Shown here piece by piece: positions 36,593-45,127 of a stretch of DNA of 64,000 nt. Numbering within the stretch: position 1 is the first letter of the stretch; every line of letters begins with the position of its first letter. The DNA is taken from contig NZ_FPAF01000004.1 in assembly GCF_900116295.1 (NCBI RefSeq), positions 293,334 through 357,333 of the forward strand, in the 5' to 3' direction. The position numbers were made by a program, and so were the translations under genes. The notes below the pieces were generated by a model, which saw only the letters and a list, made by a program, of their open reading frames with translations, was not told where the DNA came from and searched no databases. Origin of the DNA: Bacillus sp. 103mf. GTDB lineage: Bacteria; Bacillota; Bacilli; Bacillales; Bacillaceae_G.

Positions 36593-37500
36593 GTCCTATT
36601 CTCCTCCTTAGTCATTTGGAGGAAAATATCTTCAAGCGTATCCCTTCGCTGACTTATATGGTAAACTTCGTGGCCACTTAAAATTAGGTCTCTGTTGATA
36701 TCCGCTGGATTCGCCATCATATCCTTTATTATAAACATTCCCTCTTTTTCTCCGACAAGAAATCCTTTATTACTCAGATACTTACCTGCATCTCCTTTTG
36801 GCCTTGCATCAACTAAGATTTCAAGTTCGCTTTTTTCTCTCAATTCATCAAGGGTTCCTTGAAATATTAAATTTCCTTTGTTAATAATTCCAACACGATC
36901 GGCAATTAATTCTATTTCGCTTAAAATATGGCTCGAAACTAAGACTGTAATCCCCATTTTACTGGGTAAACTTTTAACAAGATCCCTAATTTCATGTATC
37001 CCTGCTGGATCAAGCCCATTTGTTGGTTCATCAAGAATTAACAATGCAGGATTCCCAAGGAGAGCTTGAGCAATTCCAAGCCTTTGCTTCATACCTAGTG
37101 AAAATTTTTTTACTAATTTATCTTGAACATTAGTGAGATTTACAATTTTTAGAACCTTATCAATTTCTTTTTTATCAATCTCTAGTATCTTTCTTATAAT
37201 TTCTAAGTTCTCATAAGCAGTTAAATGTCCATAATAAGAAGGATACTCAACCATCGAACCTACATTTTTAAGAATATCTATCCTGCTATCTTTCATTGAT
37301 TTTCCAAATAAGGTAACCGAACCATTTGTTGGCTTTATTAATCCAAGAAGCATACGAATCGTTGTCGATTTTCCTGCTCCATTTGGCCCTAGAAAACCGT
37401 ATATGTTTCCCTTTGGCACTTGTAAATTTACATCATTTACTGCATAAAAACCCCCAAACTTCTTAGAAAGATTTTTTGTCTCAATAATATATTCACCCAT
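36589..37500 (-). CDS. ABC transporter ATPase, BcrA/lantibiotic-immunity type
   Basis: A 303-residue ATPase: Walker A GPNGAGKST, signature FSLGMKQRLGIAQAL, Walker B LLILDEPTNGLDPAGI, and switch His in VSSHILSE. The C-terminal extension (residues 225-300) is typical of BcrA-like proteins. ATG 37500 follows GAGGAGG. First gene of the operon; probable promoter with TATAAT (complement of 37534-37539) and two TTAAGGTT boxes upstream. Confidence 0.94.
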   Translation of the reverse strand: MGEYIIETKNLSKKFGGFYAVNDVNLQVPKGNIYGFLGPNGAGKSTTIRMLLGLIKPTNGSVTLFGKSMKDSRIDILKNVGSMVEYPSYYGHLTAYENLEIIRKILEIDKKEIDKVLKIVNLTNVQDKLVKKFSLGMKQRLGIAQALLGNPALLILDEPTNGLDPAGIHEIRDLVKSLPSKMGITVLVSSHILSEIELIADRVGIINKGNLIFQGTLDELREKSELEILVDARPKGDAGKYLSNKGFLVGEKEGMFIIKDMMANPADINRDLILSGHEVYHISQRRDTLEDIFLQMTKEENRT

Positions 37501-37533
37501 TTTTCAATACCTCCTCATCTTCCATATAAAAGA

Positions 37534-37587
37534 ATTATAGTTGATAAAAATTAAGCCTTTATTCAGTTAACCTTAAGCGAACCTTAA
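37534..37587 (-). promoter_or_regulatory. Promoter and response-regulator boxes of the ABC operon
   Basis: On the minus strand, TTAAGGTT occurs twice with an 11-base period (37580-37587 and 37569-37576), followed after about 30 bases by a perfect TATAAT -10 element (37534-37539). No good -35 is seen, as expected for an activated promoter. Direct repeats of this period are typical OmpR-family binding sites. Confidence 0.6.
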
Positions 37588-37659
37588 TTTAAGCCCGGCG
37601 GCAATAGGAGAAGGCCAAGGAAGATGTGAAGAACTTGTGTAAATATTAAACCAAAAATA

Positions 37660-37880
37660 TACATTTTTCCTGTTTAAGTATGTATAAAAACCCTCTTGAT
37701 CTTTAATTCGATACGATTGTCATACAATACTAACGACTGTGGTGTAATACAAGCTCCAATATGGCATAGCTAATTTTTCATCTTGGAAAAGCTTCATCCC
37801 AAACCTTGAGATCGATGTTGATTGTTAAGATTGTGCTACGTTTTTCATAACGCATATCAATTAGCTGAAAGAATAATTTT
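37660..37880 (-). pseudogene. IS21-family IstB-like remnant
   Basis: The minus-strand frame reads QLIDMRYEKRSTILTINIDL, then KVWDEAFPR and a stop, then SYAILELVLHHSR, with further stops and a shift. This resembles the C-terminal part of IstB, the ATPase helper of IS21 transposition (LIxxRYExRSTIxTS). It is heavily decayed. Confidence 0.5.
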
Positions 37881-37885
37881 TGCTT

Positions 37886-37920
37886 CTTCTGGCTTGATTA
37901 GTAAGTAATCAAGCCAGAAG
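37886..37920. repeat. Perfect 15-bp hairpin
   Basis: CTTCTGGCTTGATTA and its exact complement flank a five-base loop. There is no T-run on either side, so it is not a standard terminator; it may be a relic of an insertion element. Confidence 0.45.
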
Positions 37921-38051
37921 ATGATAAGTAATTTATACTTCGTAATTATCTCTGTGGTAAGGGCTGTAAAAAATTCTTTTCTTGTTTTAAGGAGAACATC
38001 GGAATTTATTTGATATGGAGAAAATGATGACTAGAGATACATAATTATTAA

Positions 38052-38082
38052 AAGGTTCAAAAGCTGAAAGCTTTTGAACCTT
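38052..38082. terminator. Perfect 14-bp hairpin, probable terminator
   Basis: AAGGTTCAAAAGCT and AGCTTTTGAACCTT enclose a three-base loop. Flanks are A-rich on the left, so on the minus strand the stem is followed by TTTAATAAT; it may end transcripts of the immunity-type genes at 38.3-39.5 kb. Confidence 0.5.
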
Positions 38083-38288
38083 AACTCTAGCTATGGGAAT
38101 AGTTTCGGAATATATTAGGTAGATTATATTTTGCTTCTTTAAACTTTCGGATGAGGAATTTTTAGTAGCTTATTGGCCTCTCATAGTTGAAAATTTTATA
38201 GAGTAAAAAATGTTACCGATAATAAATCTTATATATAATATATATTAATATTAAATATTAGAAAAAGCTTCACAACAATATTTTATTG

Positions 38289-38408
38289 CTAGTTTTTAGG
38301 TTTTCTTCTATTATCCATCCAGGAATAACCCCGGCAACCTGTCGCAGGATCTATTGTACCAAGTAAGCCTTCTTTTTTGTATTGTCCATTTTCTTGACAT
38401 AGTACCAT
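38289..38408 (-). pseudogene. Short C-terminal fragment, possibly a toxin end
   Basis: A 39-codon frame (MVLCQENGQYKKEGLLGTID, PATGCRGYSWMDNRRKPKN) directly after the Imm22-like gene. The ATG has no ribosome site. The basic, Gly-Tyr-Trp-rich end looks like the tip of a polymorphic toxin or another secreted protein. Not assignable to a family. Confidence 0.3.
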
Positions 38409-38429
38409 CATTAGACATCTAAAAAACTA

Positions 38430-38819
38430 TTAATTATATGGTACAGCACCAATAAATATAAATTCTAAATCCTCAGATGTATCTTTTTCTTTCTCTGCAT
38501 CGTATTGAAAATCATAAAGCAATATAACGGAATTAATATCATACTCTATATTTTCTTTTTTCATTAAATCTTTAAATTTTGGAATAATAATCTCACTATA
38601 TGAGGAATCCTTTAAAATATCCTCTATTTTTGTGTTAGGTTTCTCATAGAAATTAACTTCCATGTTATCTTCATCGTAATAACCAAAACCAAAGTTAACT
38701 CCAAACTTTGAATGTATTATATCTCCATCTTCTGTATATTCAACATCAACATATTCTTCAAGATGATTAAATGATTGACTTGTCCCGATCCACAACGAAA
38801 CCATTCCTCTATACTCCAT
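38430..38819 (-). CDS. Imm22-like immunity protein
   Basis: A 129-residue acidic protein from ATG 38819 (AAGGGGAG upstream). The N-terminus has the Imm22 pattern: VSLWIGTSQSFNHLEEYVDV, EDGDIIHSKFGVNFGFGYYD. Imm22-family proteins neutralise nuclease-type polymorphic toxins. No intact toxin gene lies upstream; toxin fragments lie at 39.9-41 kb. Confidence 0.65.
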   Translation of the reverse strand: MEYRGMVSLWIGTSQSFNHLEEYVDVEYTEDGDIIHSKFGVNFGFGYYDEDNMEVNFYEKPNTKIEDILKDSSYSEIIIPKFKDLMKKENIEYDINSVILLYDFQYDAEKEKDTSEDLEFIFIGAVPYN

Positions 38820-38917
38820 ATTGTCTCCCCTTACGGTGAACGCCCTTATCTTACACCTTTATTAATATGTAAGTTTTCTCGTTCTTTAATTTACTTTTCA
38901 TAAAAATAGGTAGAGTG

Positions 38918-39454
38918 TTATTCCCTACACATACGCATTATTGGGTCTTGACCGTGAAACCCAATACAGATAGGTATATTACTTTTTCTCTTGTTACAAA
39001 CGCTAATAAAACAGCACACTGTTCTAGCGATTAAGTATAAAGTATTGCCAATTGCCTTTTGATTTGTATCAAAACCATTTTTAGAGTACATTTCGGCAAA
39101 CTCAAGAAATTGCGGGCCTTCTACTTCATTAGTCCAATCGCAAGCCCAATCATCATCCTGTTCTTCAAGAGGAAGATAATCATCACAAACAAAGAAATGA
39201 CCGCCCCAATGATTATCGAGGTCATATTCATAATAGATAGCCTCAGAAGATTCTTCTTTTGCGATTATCAAAGCTTCATATAATCCAAAACTCAATTTTC
39301 TTTTGTATACATCTAGGCTAACCGATTGAATTCGTTTTGCATCATTGGTAGACGAGAGGGTAACACATATTTCATAATACTTAGATTCTATTTGCGATAC
39401 ATGTAATGAAAATATATCTTCTTGTAACTCTTCCAGATATTCAAAAATATCCAT
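38918..39454 (-). CDS. Unknown acidic protein, probable immunity protein
   Basis: A 178-residue protein from ATG 39454, eight bases after AAGGAG (GTG 39463 and ATG 39460 are in frame but too close). Acidic and aromatic-rich (YYEYDLDNHWGGHFFVCDDY, DDDWACDWTNEVEGPQFLEF), with two clustered Cys near residue 145. No signal or membrane segment. Family not recognised. The location among immunity-type genes suggests a similar role. Confidence 0.6.
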   Translation of the reverse strand: MDIFEYLEELQEDIFSLHVSQIESKYYEICVTLSSTNDAKRIQSVSLDVYKRKLSFGLYEALIIAKEESSEAIYYEYDLDNHWGGHFFVCDDYLPLEEQDDDWACDWTNEVEGPQFLEFAEMYSKNGFDTNQKAIGNTLYLIARTVCCFISVCNKRKSNIPICIGFHGQDPIMRMCRE

Positions 39455-39586
39455 TTTCATCACTCCTTAAGAAAGTTATGCAGCCTTCTAAGCGATTCAA
39501 CAATAGAAAAAAACTCTAAAAAAGTTGGTACAATGAATTTATTTCCTCGAAATTTGTTTTTCTTTTAGAACAAGCTTTACATCTCA

Positions 39587-39889
39587 TTAAAAACTACACC
39601 AAAATACACGGTTTACTGTTTGTTGAAAAGCAGGGACTTTAATAAAGTTTAATAGTATGTCTTTCTCATTTGTCCCAACATATTTATCGTTATCTACATT
39701 ATAAAATTGAAGAACTTCCACTTTATATACTCCATTTTCAATGTTAATTTTATAATTGGAGCAATTTTTATCAGGCACTTTATTACTTTCAAATTGTGCT
39801 GCCATTGTAAGACAGTCGTAATCAACTACATATAATTGATTCCCAGTTACTCTTATATAGCCTTCTGCTTTTAGGCTTGCATCATACAC
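39587..39889 (-). CDS. Unknown small protein, possible immunity protein, start uncertain
   Basis: A 100-residue frame from GTG 39889 (YDASLKAEGYIRVTGNQLYV, YKINIENGVYKVEVLQFYNV, ending QTVNRVFWCSF). There is no clear ribosome site, and the frame is open for another 12 codons upstream (KKNRRIWNH) without a start codon, so the true N-terminus may be lost. It overlaps the end of a toxin fragment. Beta-rich, cytoplasmic. Family not recognised. Confidence 0.45.
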   Translation of the reverse strand: MYDASLKAEGYIRVTGNQLYVVDYDCLTMAAQFESNKVPDKNCSNYKINIENGVYKVEVLQFYNVDNDKYVGTNEKDILLNFIKVPAFQQTVNRVFWCSF

Positions 39890-40274
39890 ATGATTCCAAA
39901 TTCTTCTGTTTTTTTTGAATAACTAGATATGTAGCCGCCTTGTCGATTTGAACACCTTGCACATTGTGATTGAGCCGCCTCAATTCTCCTCCTTTTCTTT
40001 GTATTAATCATGTCCGTTTGATAATACTCTTTTACAAGTGAAACCCTATGCTTTCCTCCATCATTAATACCACATATTGCACAAACTTTATACCCTGTAC
40101 AGATTTTTTCTGAGCCTTAGTAGTAGTTCCTGAAGATCTCTTATATCGCTTAGTAACCCAATGTATTTTCCCTTTATAAGTAAGAGGATTTACCATTCTT
40201 TTGGCTAATTTTAACTTCCCACCACCAACAGCTCCTTTAGCTGTTGCTGCAGCAATACCTTTTGCATCACTTTT
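39871..40274 (-). pseudogene. Polymorphic-toxin C-terminal remnant with paired Cys motifs, frameshifted
   Basis: Directly after the barstar-like stop, the frame reads SDAKGIAAATAKGAVGGGKL and continues GKIHWVTKRYKRSSGTTTKA. At the six-A run 40104-40109 a single missing base would shift to ICTGYKVCAICGINDGGKHR and IEAAQSQCARCSNRQGG. The two CxxC pairs suggest a zinc-bound nuclease domain of the HNH/treble-clef kind. No N-terminal delivery region is present. It is an orphan cassette of a WapA/Rhs-like toxin. Confidence 0.5.
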
Positions 40275-40772
40275 TTATTTAATAATATCAATTTTATCCA
40301 TTCCTATATGTCTAATTCTTTCAATAATATAGTTTTCTTTATCAACCGTACAATGAAATACTACATGAAAAGGAGTTGGAACGGTCACTAGCTCACCATA
40401 TTCTCTTCCTTCTTCCCATTCCACACATGTATCATATAAAATTTCAATAAACGCTCCGAAGTTTCTATCATCTCCCAAAAGAACTTTATCTGCATCATTA
40501 ATAGAAATTAAATACTTTTCCGCTTCAAGCCAACTCAAATCATTGATACATTCATCAAAGGAATTCCAGTTGTCACTAAAATAATCCGGGAATCTCATTT
40601 TCCTAGAAAATTCATCAAATAAACTACTTATATTAACACAATTATTTCCATCAATTGATATATATCCGATATTATCTTGGGATTCTAATTGTTTCAACCG
40701 ATGAAATTCATCTGTAAATATTAAATGTACAAAAGGGGCATTTAATACTTTAAATTTCTTTTCAATCTGCAT
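40275..40772 (-). CDS. Barstar-like ribonuclease inhibitor
   Basis: A 165-residue protein from ATG 40772. A barstar-type core is seen in YISIDGNNCVNISSLFDEFS and FPDYFSDNWNSFDECINDLS: in barstar this region carries the residues that block the RNase active site. It overlaps the 3' end of a barnase-like fragment (40742-40984), so toxin and inhibitor were a cognate pair. The toxin half is now broken while the inhibitor is intact. Confidence 0.82.
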   Translation of the reverse strand: MQIEKKFKVLNAPFVHLIFTDEFHRLKQLESQDNIGYISIDGNNCVNISSLFDEFSRKMRFPDYFSDNWNSFDECINDLSWLEAEKYLISINDADKVLLGDDRNFGAFIEILYDTCVEWEEGREYGELVTVPTPFHVVFHCTVDKENYIIERIRHIGMDKIDIIK

Positions 40773-40984
40773 TATCTTATCATCCTTTTTTTACGTGGTA
40801 CTTTAACAAAAGTCTTATAGTAATCGTTTGTATAATATATTTTTCCGTTTTTGTCAATTACAAGCCTTTGTTTACTTCTATTTACTCCTTTATAACCACT
40901 GAGAGCTCGGTCATCGTTTCTTTTTATTTGATTATGCACTTGATAAGCCTTTTTAGGAATTTTAGTTAAGGTTTTACTCTTCTT
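40742..40984 (-). pseudogene. Barnase-like ribonuclease C-terminal fragment
   Basis: The frame reads IPKKAYQVHNQIKRNDDRAL, then SGYKGVNRSKQRLVIDKNGK and IYYTNDYYKTFVKVPRKKR. The end matches the microbial RNase pattern (barnase TTDHYQTFTKIR), including the catalytic His region, where Tyr now stands (DYY for DHY). A stop lies just upstream (40985-40987) and a different frame there reads GPIYVVNEKLLYDSEEIEEE, so the toxin is shifted and N-terminally lost. The cognate barstar-like gene follows and overlaps. Confidence 0.55.
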
Positions 40985-41240
40985 CTATTTCTTCTGAATC
41001 ATATAGTAATTTTTCATTCACAACATAAATTGGGCCATTTCTGTAAACTCCCGCCACCTACGCTTCACTTAATTGAAGTATCACTTAAGATACTTATCCT
41101 TATTCCAAAAATCTTGGTAATTGATTCAAATATTTCATCTCTGATAGATCCAACTAAATTATTCAAATAAAACCTCTCCCTAATTGGAAAAAGGGAAGTT
41201 TGACTGGCCAACTGGGCTCACCATATCAAGAAGGCAACTA
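40985..41240. other. Decayed toxin sequence and junction to IS66
   Basis: A minus-strand frame (GPIYVVNEKLLYDSEEIEEE) ends at about 40978-40980. Further left nothing is recognisable until the IS66 remnant begins. Confidence 0.35.
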
Positions 41241-41243
41241 AGG

Positions 41244-41524
41244 TGGCTTCTTGATGGATTTGCTTTTCATCAAAAACAAGAGCATCAAGCCGTATATGCG
41301 AGAACAATCCTGTGAAAAATTCGTATGTGTGGAAGGGATTCGATTCATTTTGTCGAATGGATTCATCTATGAAAACAACATCTTCTCATCAAAATCAACC
41401 TACAATTGAATCTCTTCAAGCTCAAATAGAAGAACTCACGAAAAAAGTAAGATGGTACGAAGAACAATTTCGTCTTAGTCAACAAAGAGCTCACCTTCCA
41501 TTTTTCTACACCAGAAAAGTTTAG
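41244..41524 (+). pseudogene. IS66-family remnant (TnpB end and TnpC start)
   Basis: First part: WLLDGFAFHQKQEHQAVYAR then TIL and a stop, the C-terminus of the IS66 helper TnpB. Second part: a frame with MKTTSSHQNQPTIESLQAQI, EELTKKVRWYEEQFRLSQQR, the N-terminus of the IS66 transposase TnpC; it then diverges (AHLPFFYTRKV) and stops. About 90% of the transposase is missing. Confidence 0.75.
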
Positions 41525-41720
41525 TAGGTAGTCACGTTCTAATTGATACCGTGAGAGTATATAAATACGATTCCTTCGCTAAACTATTGACTTATGAGTT
41601 AGTAAAACCCTTTTATATGTGCTATAAGGTAATACAGTAAGAAATACATATCAATTTGCTTAGTGATGATGAATAAGGTGTAATTTTGAATACAATATAT
41701 ATAAAGGAGCTCAACTCTCA

Positions 41721-42545
41721 ATGGCAAGAAAATTATTAACACAAAGATTTCCCTTTTTAATTCCTATTAGAATCAGACAACGTAGGCTGTTTAAAAAAAT
41801 AAGTGACCGCCTTGAAGGGCATAAATTTCCAAAAACATTTGAGCAAAATCCATTACCTTACAGGATTTATAAACATAAATCTTTGCTTATTAGAAAGTTA
41901 GGTGACACGGATATACAGCTGCAATATAACAAAATCACCAATCTAAAGCTAGCCATCTGTAAAATAAACCAGGTTGTAATTAAACCGGGAGAAACATTTT
42001 CATTTTGGCATCTTGTTGGTAATTCTAGTGAAAAAGCTGGATATAAAGAAGGAATTATTCTAATGAATGGCGAAGCGATAAAGGGAATAGGCGGTGGTCT
42101 CTGTCAGTTAGGGAATCTTCTCTACTGGATGTTTCTTCATTCAGAATTGGAAACAGTGGAAAGATATCGTCATAGTTTCGATCCATTCCCTGACTATGGA
42201 CGTGTAATTCCATTTGGAACAGGCGCCACTTTAATGAACGGTATTATTGATCTCAAATTGAGAAATAATTCAAATATTTCCTATCAAGTCAATCTACATC
42301 TTGATGAAGAATACATCTACGGAGAAATCAGGGCATCCCAGTATCCTCCACATAAGTATTCTATCGTTGAAGAAGATCATCGTTTTGTAAAAAAAGTAGA
42401 TGGTCAAGTATACAGACAAAATAAAGTTTATAAAAAAATAGTTGATCGTGTCACAGGTAACTTAGTTGGCAAAGAACTAGTCATGGAAAATGATTGCTTA
42501 GTAAAATATGAAGTAGATGATGAGAAAATTGTGGATTCTTTATAG
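41721..42545 (+). CDS. VanW-family protein
   Basis: A 274-residue VanW-domain protein: KPGETFSFWHLVGNSSEKAG, ILMNGEAIKGIGGGLCQLGN, and YRHSFDPFPDYGRVIPFGTG are the family signatures. VanW accompanies some vancomycin-resistance clusters but is also widespread alone, with unknown function; the fold resembles a beta-rich G5-linked domain. No signal peptide is obvious. AAGGAG lies 12 bases before the ATG. No van ligase genes are near, so resistance should not be inferred. Confidence 0.9.
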   Translation: MARKLLTQRFPFLIPIRIRQRRLFKKISDRLEGHKFPKTFEQNPLPYRIYKHKSLLIRKLGDTDIQLQYNKITNLKLAICKINQVVIKPGETFSFWHLVGNSSEKAGYKEGIILMNGEAIKGIGGGLCQLGNLLYWMFLHSELETVERYRHSFDPFPDYGRVIPFGTGATLMNGIIDLKLRNNSNISYQVNLHLDEEYIYGEIRASQYPPHKYSIVEEDHRFVKKVDGQVYRQNKVYKKIVDRVTGNLVGKELVMENDCLVKYEVDDEKIVDSL

Positions 42546-42576
42546 ACAAGGATTTTCACACATCGCAATAGAAAGG

Positions 42577-42617
42577 GCCCTAGGGTAGAATTGTGAAGTC
42601 AGCTATCCTAGGGCTTT
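42577..42617 (+). terminator. Terminator of the VanW gene
   Basis: GCCCTAGGGTAG pairs with CTATCCTAGGGC (one G-U) and is followed by TTTGCTTATTG. It lies 30 bases after the VanW stop. Confidence 0.75.
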
Positions 42618-42720
42618 GCTTATTGTGTTTTAATTTTGGAACGAAACAAGTAGTTGGTAAATCAGGAGCCCATGAAAGTAGTTTTGCTATTTTTTTATAT
42701 TTTAAAATTGATTGATAGTA

Positions 42721-42760
42721 AACAAGAAAGGCTGGCAAATTGCCAACCTTTCTTGTTTTT
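42721..42760. terminator. Strong hairpin terminator before the GNAT gene end
   Basis: AACAAGAAAGG and TGGCA arms pair with TGCCA and CCTTTCTTGTT across one bulge pair and a three-base loop, followed by TTTT. It can serve the minus-strand GNAT gene and the plus-strand VanW gene. Confidence 0.75.
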
Positions 42761-42898
42761 ACAGTTTTAATGTTTTGTTATCAAACCAATAATAACAAAT
42801 AGTGCAGATTTGGCATAAAGTCGTATCGTTTACAAAAAAATTTGCAATGTTCCCCAATTTCTTTGTAAAGTAATACCTAGAAGACTAAATATAAGGCT

Positions 42899-43345
42899 TT
42901 ATAAGGTGAACTTCGCCAATTGTTCACCCCAAGATGATAATTCAGTTTCAATAAAGCCAGCCTTCCTATAAGCAATTTTTGCTGAAAGATTTTTAGGATT
43001 ATATCCAATCATGATTAGAGGAATATTTTTATTATTAATACTTCTTATCTCTTCAATAATGAGAAATATAGCCTGTATACCTATACCTTGTCCTTGGTAT
43101 TCTTTATCAATCATTAGTCTATAAATCCAATAATTATTATCATCAGAGTCTATTCCAAACATTGTAAATCCTATCAACTTACTATCAAGATATATACCTT
43201 TTGCATAGAAATTATCTAAAAATTGAACCTCTGCAATAGAATAAAGATTGGAGGCGATAAATGTACGTTGTTCTTCTTTTACCGATAATTCTATAGCCTC
43301 TTCCCAATTACTTTTGTCAATGGGTTTTAAAGATATTTTGTTCAA
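42899..43345 (-). CDS. GNAT-family N-acetyltransferase (PaiA/BltD-like)
   Basis: A 148-residue GNAT protein from TTG 43345 behind GGGGGATC. The acetyl-CoA loop is IDKEYQGQGIGIQAI, with strand LMI before it and the late NLSAKIAYRKAGFIE. N-terminal SNWEEAIELSVKEEQRTFIA is typical of the spermine/spermidine acetyltransferase-like group. Substrate not proven; polyamines or amines are likely. Monocistronic. Confidence 0.85.
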   Translation of the reverse strand: MNKISLKPIDKSNWEEAIELSVKEEQRTFIASNLYSIAEVQFLDNFYAKGIYLDSKLIGFTMFGIDSDDNNYWIYRLMIDKEYQGQGIGIQAIFLIIEEIRSINNKNIPLIMIGYNPKNLSAKIAYRKAGFIETELSSWGEQLAKFTL

Positions 43346-43705
43346 TATGATCCCCCTTTCGAATATAGAAGGGAACCACGTAGTTTTTGGACTATTAAAA
43401 CGTTATTCCCTTATATTTACACCCCAAAATACTATTATCTTTTAGCATTCTTCCCTCTTTTTCTATTTTTTATTTCCTTTTCTATTATACGTTATAAAAA
43501 TAATATGTATAATAAAGTATTTTTTGTTTATTTGTTCCAAGTTCTATTATATTTTATGATACTATTAATTTGAAATAAATACATATCATGTTGTTTTATT
43601 TCATGTATCATATCAATACAAGTGATGTAGAGTTATTATTAATACGAACCTCCAAAACTATATGGTGGTATGTCTACGAAGCAAGAAGATAAAAGGAGGG
43701 TTTAT
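43346..43705. other. Intergenic, no gene seen
   Basis: About 360 AT-rich bases between divergent genes; no supported element apart from presumed promoters. Confidence 0.5.
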
Positions 43706-44002
43706 ATGTTAAGAAAAAACAAATGGATCAATTATGCAAAAGTGTTTGTTTTTTATTTCATTATACTGATCGTATATGCCGTATTGTTTGAGTCTGGTAA
43801 AGAGTATATGGAGGTAAGAATGGATAATAATCTTTTACCCCAATTATATTTAGCTGCGGGGCGTATACTTTTGGGATTGTCGATATGGTTTCTTCCGGAT
43901 AAGTTAGGGATTAAGATTCATTTCATTTGCAAAATTCTTACATACATCATTGCGATGATACTAGCACTTATCTTTTTAGATGCGTTGGGTCTGTTGAATT
44001 AA
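43706..44002 (+). CDS. Small membrane protein of unknown function
   Basis: A 98-residue protein from ATG 43706, with AAAAGGAGGG upstream; the open frame begins 12 codons earlier but without a site. Three hydrophobic segments (YAKVFVFYFIILIVYAVLF, LYLAAGRILLGLSIWFL, LTYIIAMILALIFLDAL) are joined by short charged loops. Family not recognised; probably a small integral membrane protein. Confidence 0.75.
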   Translation: MLRKNKWINYAKVFVFYFIILIVYAVLFESGKEYMEVRMDNNLLPQLYLAAGRILLGLSIWFLPDKLGIKIHFICKILTYIIAMILALIFLDALGLLN

Positions 44003-44187
44003 TAGAGTGTAAAATAGGATGTACCGAATAATATTATGTGTGATAAGGTGTTGTGTACTATAAAATCTATCAATAATCTTATTTTATCACGTATACAAAC
44101 TCGCAAACTGTGGGCCAAAAGCGCCCATTATAGCTTTAAAATAAAAAACTTTAGTATAAGTTTTATTGAATATTAGCCTCATTTAGT

Positions 44188-44583
44188 TTAATAAAGCATT
44201 CCTGCTTCTTTCAATGCCTTTTGATAAGTCTTATAATTTAGCTTTTTAACATCGTCCCGAAACAAATTTTTTCTAACAGTATTAAATAGTTCGCTCGAGA
44301 TGGTAGGAAATTCATTTTCCCAATGCTCTCTTTTATCCAAATTAATTAACGATTCAACGGTAACAAGATAAATATTTGGGAATTGCTTCTTAATGTCAGA
44401 AGAATACTTTAGAAACTCTTTTAGGTATTTATCAAAATGGTGACAATCGTATTCTTTAATACCTGTATAGAACGGAAACCCACTTTCATCTTTCCACTCA
44501 AGGAGAAGTCCCCAAAAAGCAATAAGTGAACCTGCTCTATTTACTGCAGTAAAAATATCTATGATGCTCTCCCTACCAATCCC
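44188..44583 (-). pseudogene. C-terminal part of an unknown gene, no start codon
   Basis: A 132-codon minus-strand frame without any usual start: SIIDIFTAVNRAGSLIAFWG, then GFPFYTGIKEYDCHHFDKYL, then REHWENEFPTISSELFNTVR to the stop after AGMLY. It follows a TAA at 44584-44586 and has no ribosome site, so it is most likely a gene with its 5' end lost. The family is not recognised. Confidence 0.4.
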
Positions 44584-44679
44584 TTACAAACCAATGATTC
44601 TATAATAAACATGAGAAAAGAGTGATCCTTATGACCACTCCTTTCCACTTTATATTTTTTAAATTATAATTTTACTTAT

Positions 44680-44970
44680 TTATTTCCAAATCGCCCCAAA
44701 CTCACCGTGAGATTTCGCCCAAACATGCTCTCGGTTCCAATTATCGACCTCTGAACCATTTGTAAATTTCCCTTGCGAACGCCCTGTATATAAGAGAAGT
44801 ACATTATTTTTATTATTTGGATCTTCATCAGTATCTCTTAGCGCTTCCCAAATTGCACTATATGATATCTTTGTATGATTATCAATAATATTATGAAGTT
44901 CCTTTTTTAACTCTAAGCCCGTTTTCCCCTTCATGCTATTATAATATGTATCATCATAATTAGGTTGAAG
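44680..44970 (-). pseudogene. Endonuclease I-type extracellular nuclease, truncated at both ends
   Basis: The frame reads YDDTYYNSMKGKTGLELKKE, LHNIIDNHTKISYSAIWEAL, NNVLLLYTGRS and the catalytic motif NREHVWAKSHGEFG, then stops. This is the start of the endonuclease I/BsnA catalytic domain, which normally continues for more than 100 residues. A stop lies upstream of codon one as well, and the secretion signal is missing. It is a non-functional internal piece. Confidence 0.75.
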
Positions 44971-45127
44971 TTACCCCTTGATTTACTTAGATAAAAACCC
45001 AGTGACAGAGAGTCTATATAATTAATACAAAAAAACACAACAAAGAATGATTTTTCATGTTTAAATAGATAAGGTAGATAATCATTCCTGAAATTCATAA
45101 TTTTCACAGTTATGTAAGGGGGAAACT

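Larger units (their letters stand above)
37588..38288. other. Gap with IS21 remnant and hairpins
   Basis: Apart from the IstB-like remnant and two perfect hairpins (37886-37920, 38052-38082) no gene is seen. Confidence 0.5.
42546..42898. other. Intergenic with two terminators
   Basis: Between convergent VanW and GNAT genes; only the two hairpins are supported. Confidence 0.6.

Noticed and set aside
41721-42545. Vancomycin resistance cluster
   Set aside because: Only a VanW-domain gene is present; no VanA/B-type ligase, VanH, VanX or VanRS genes are nearby.
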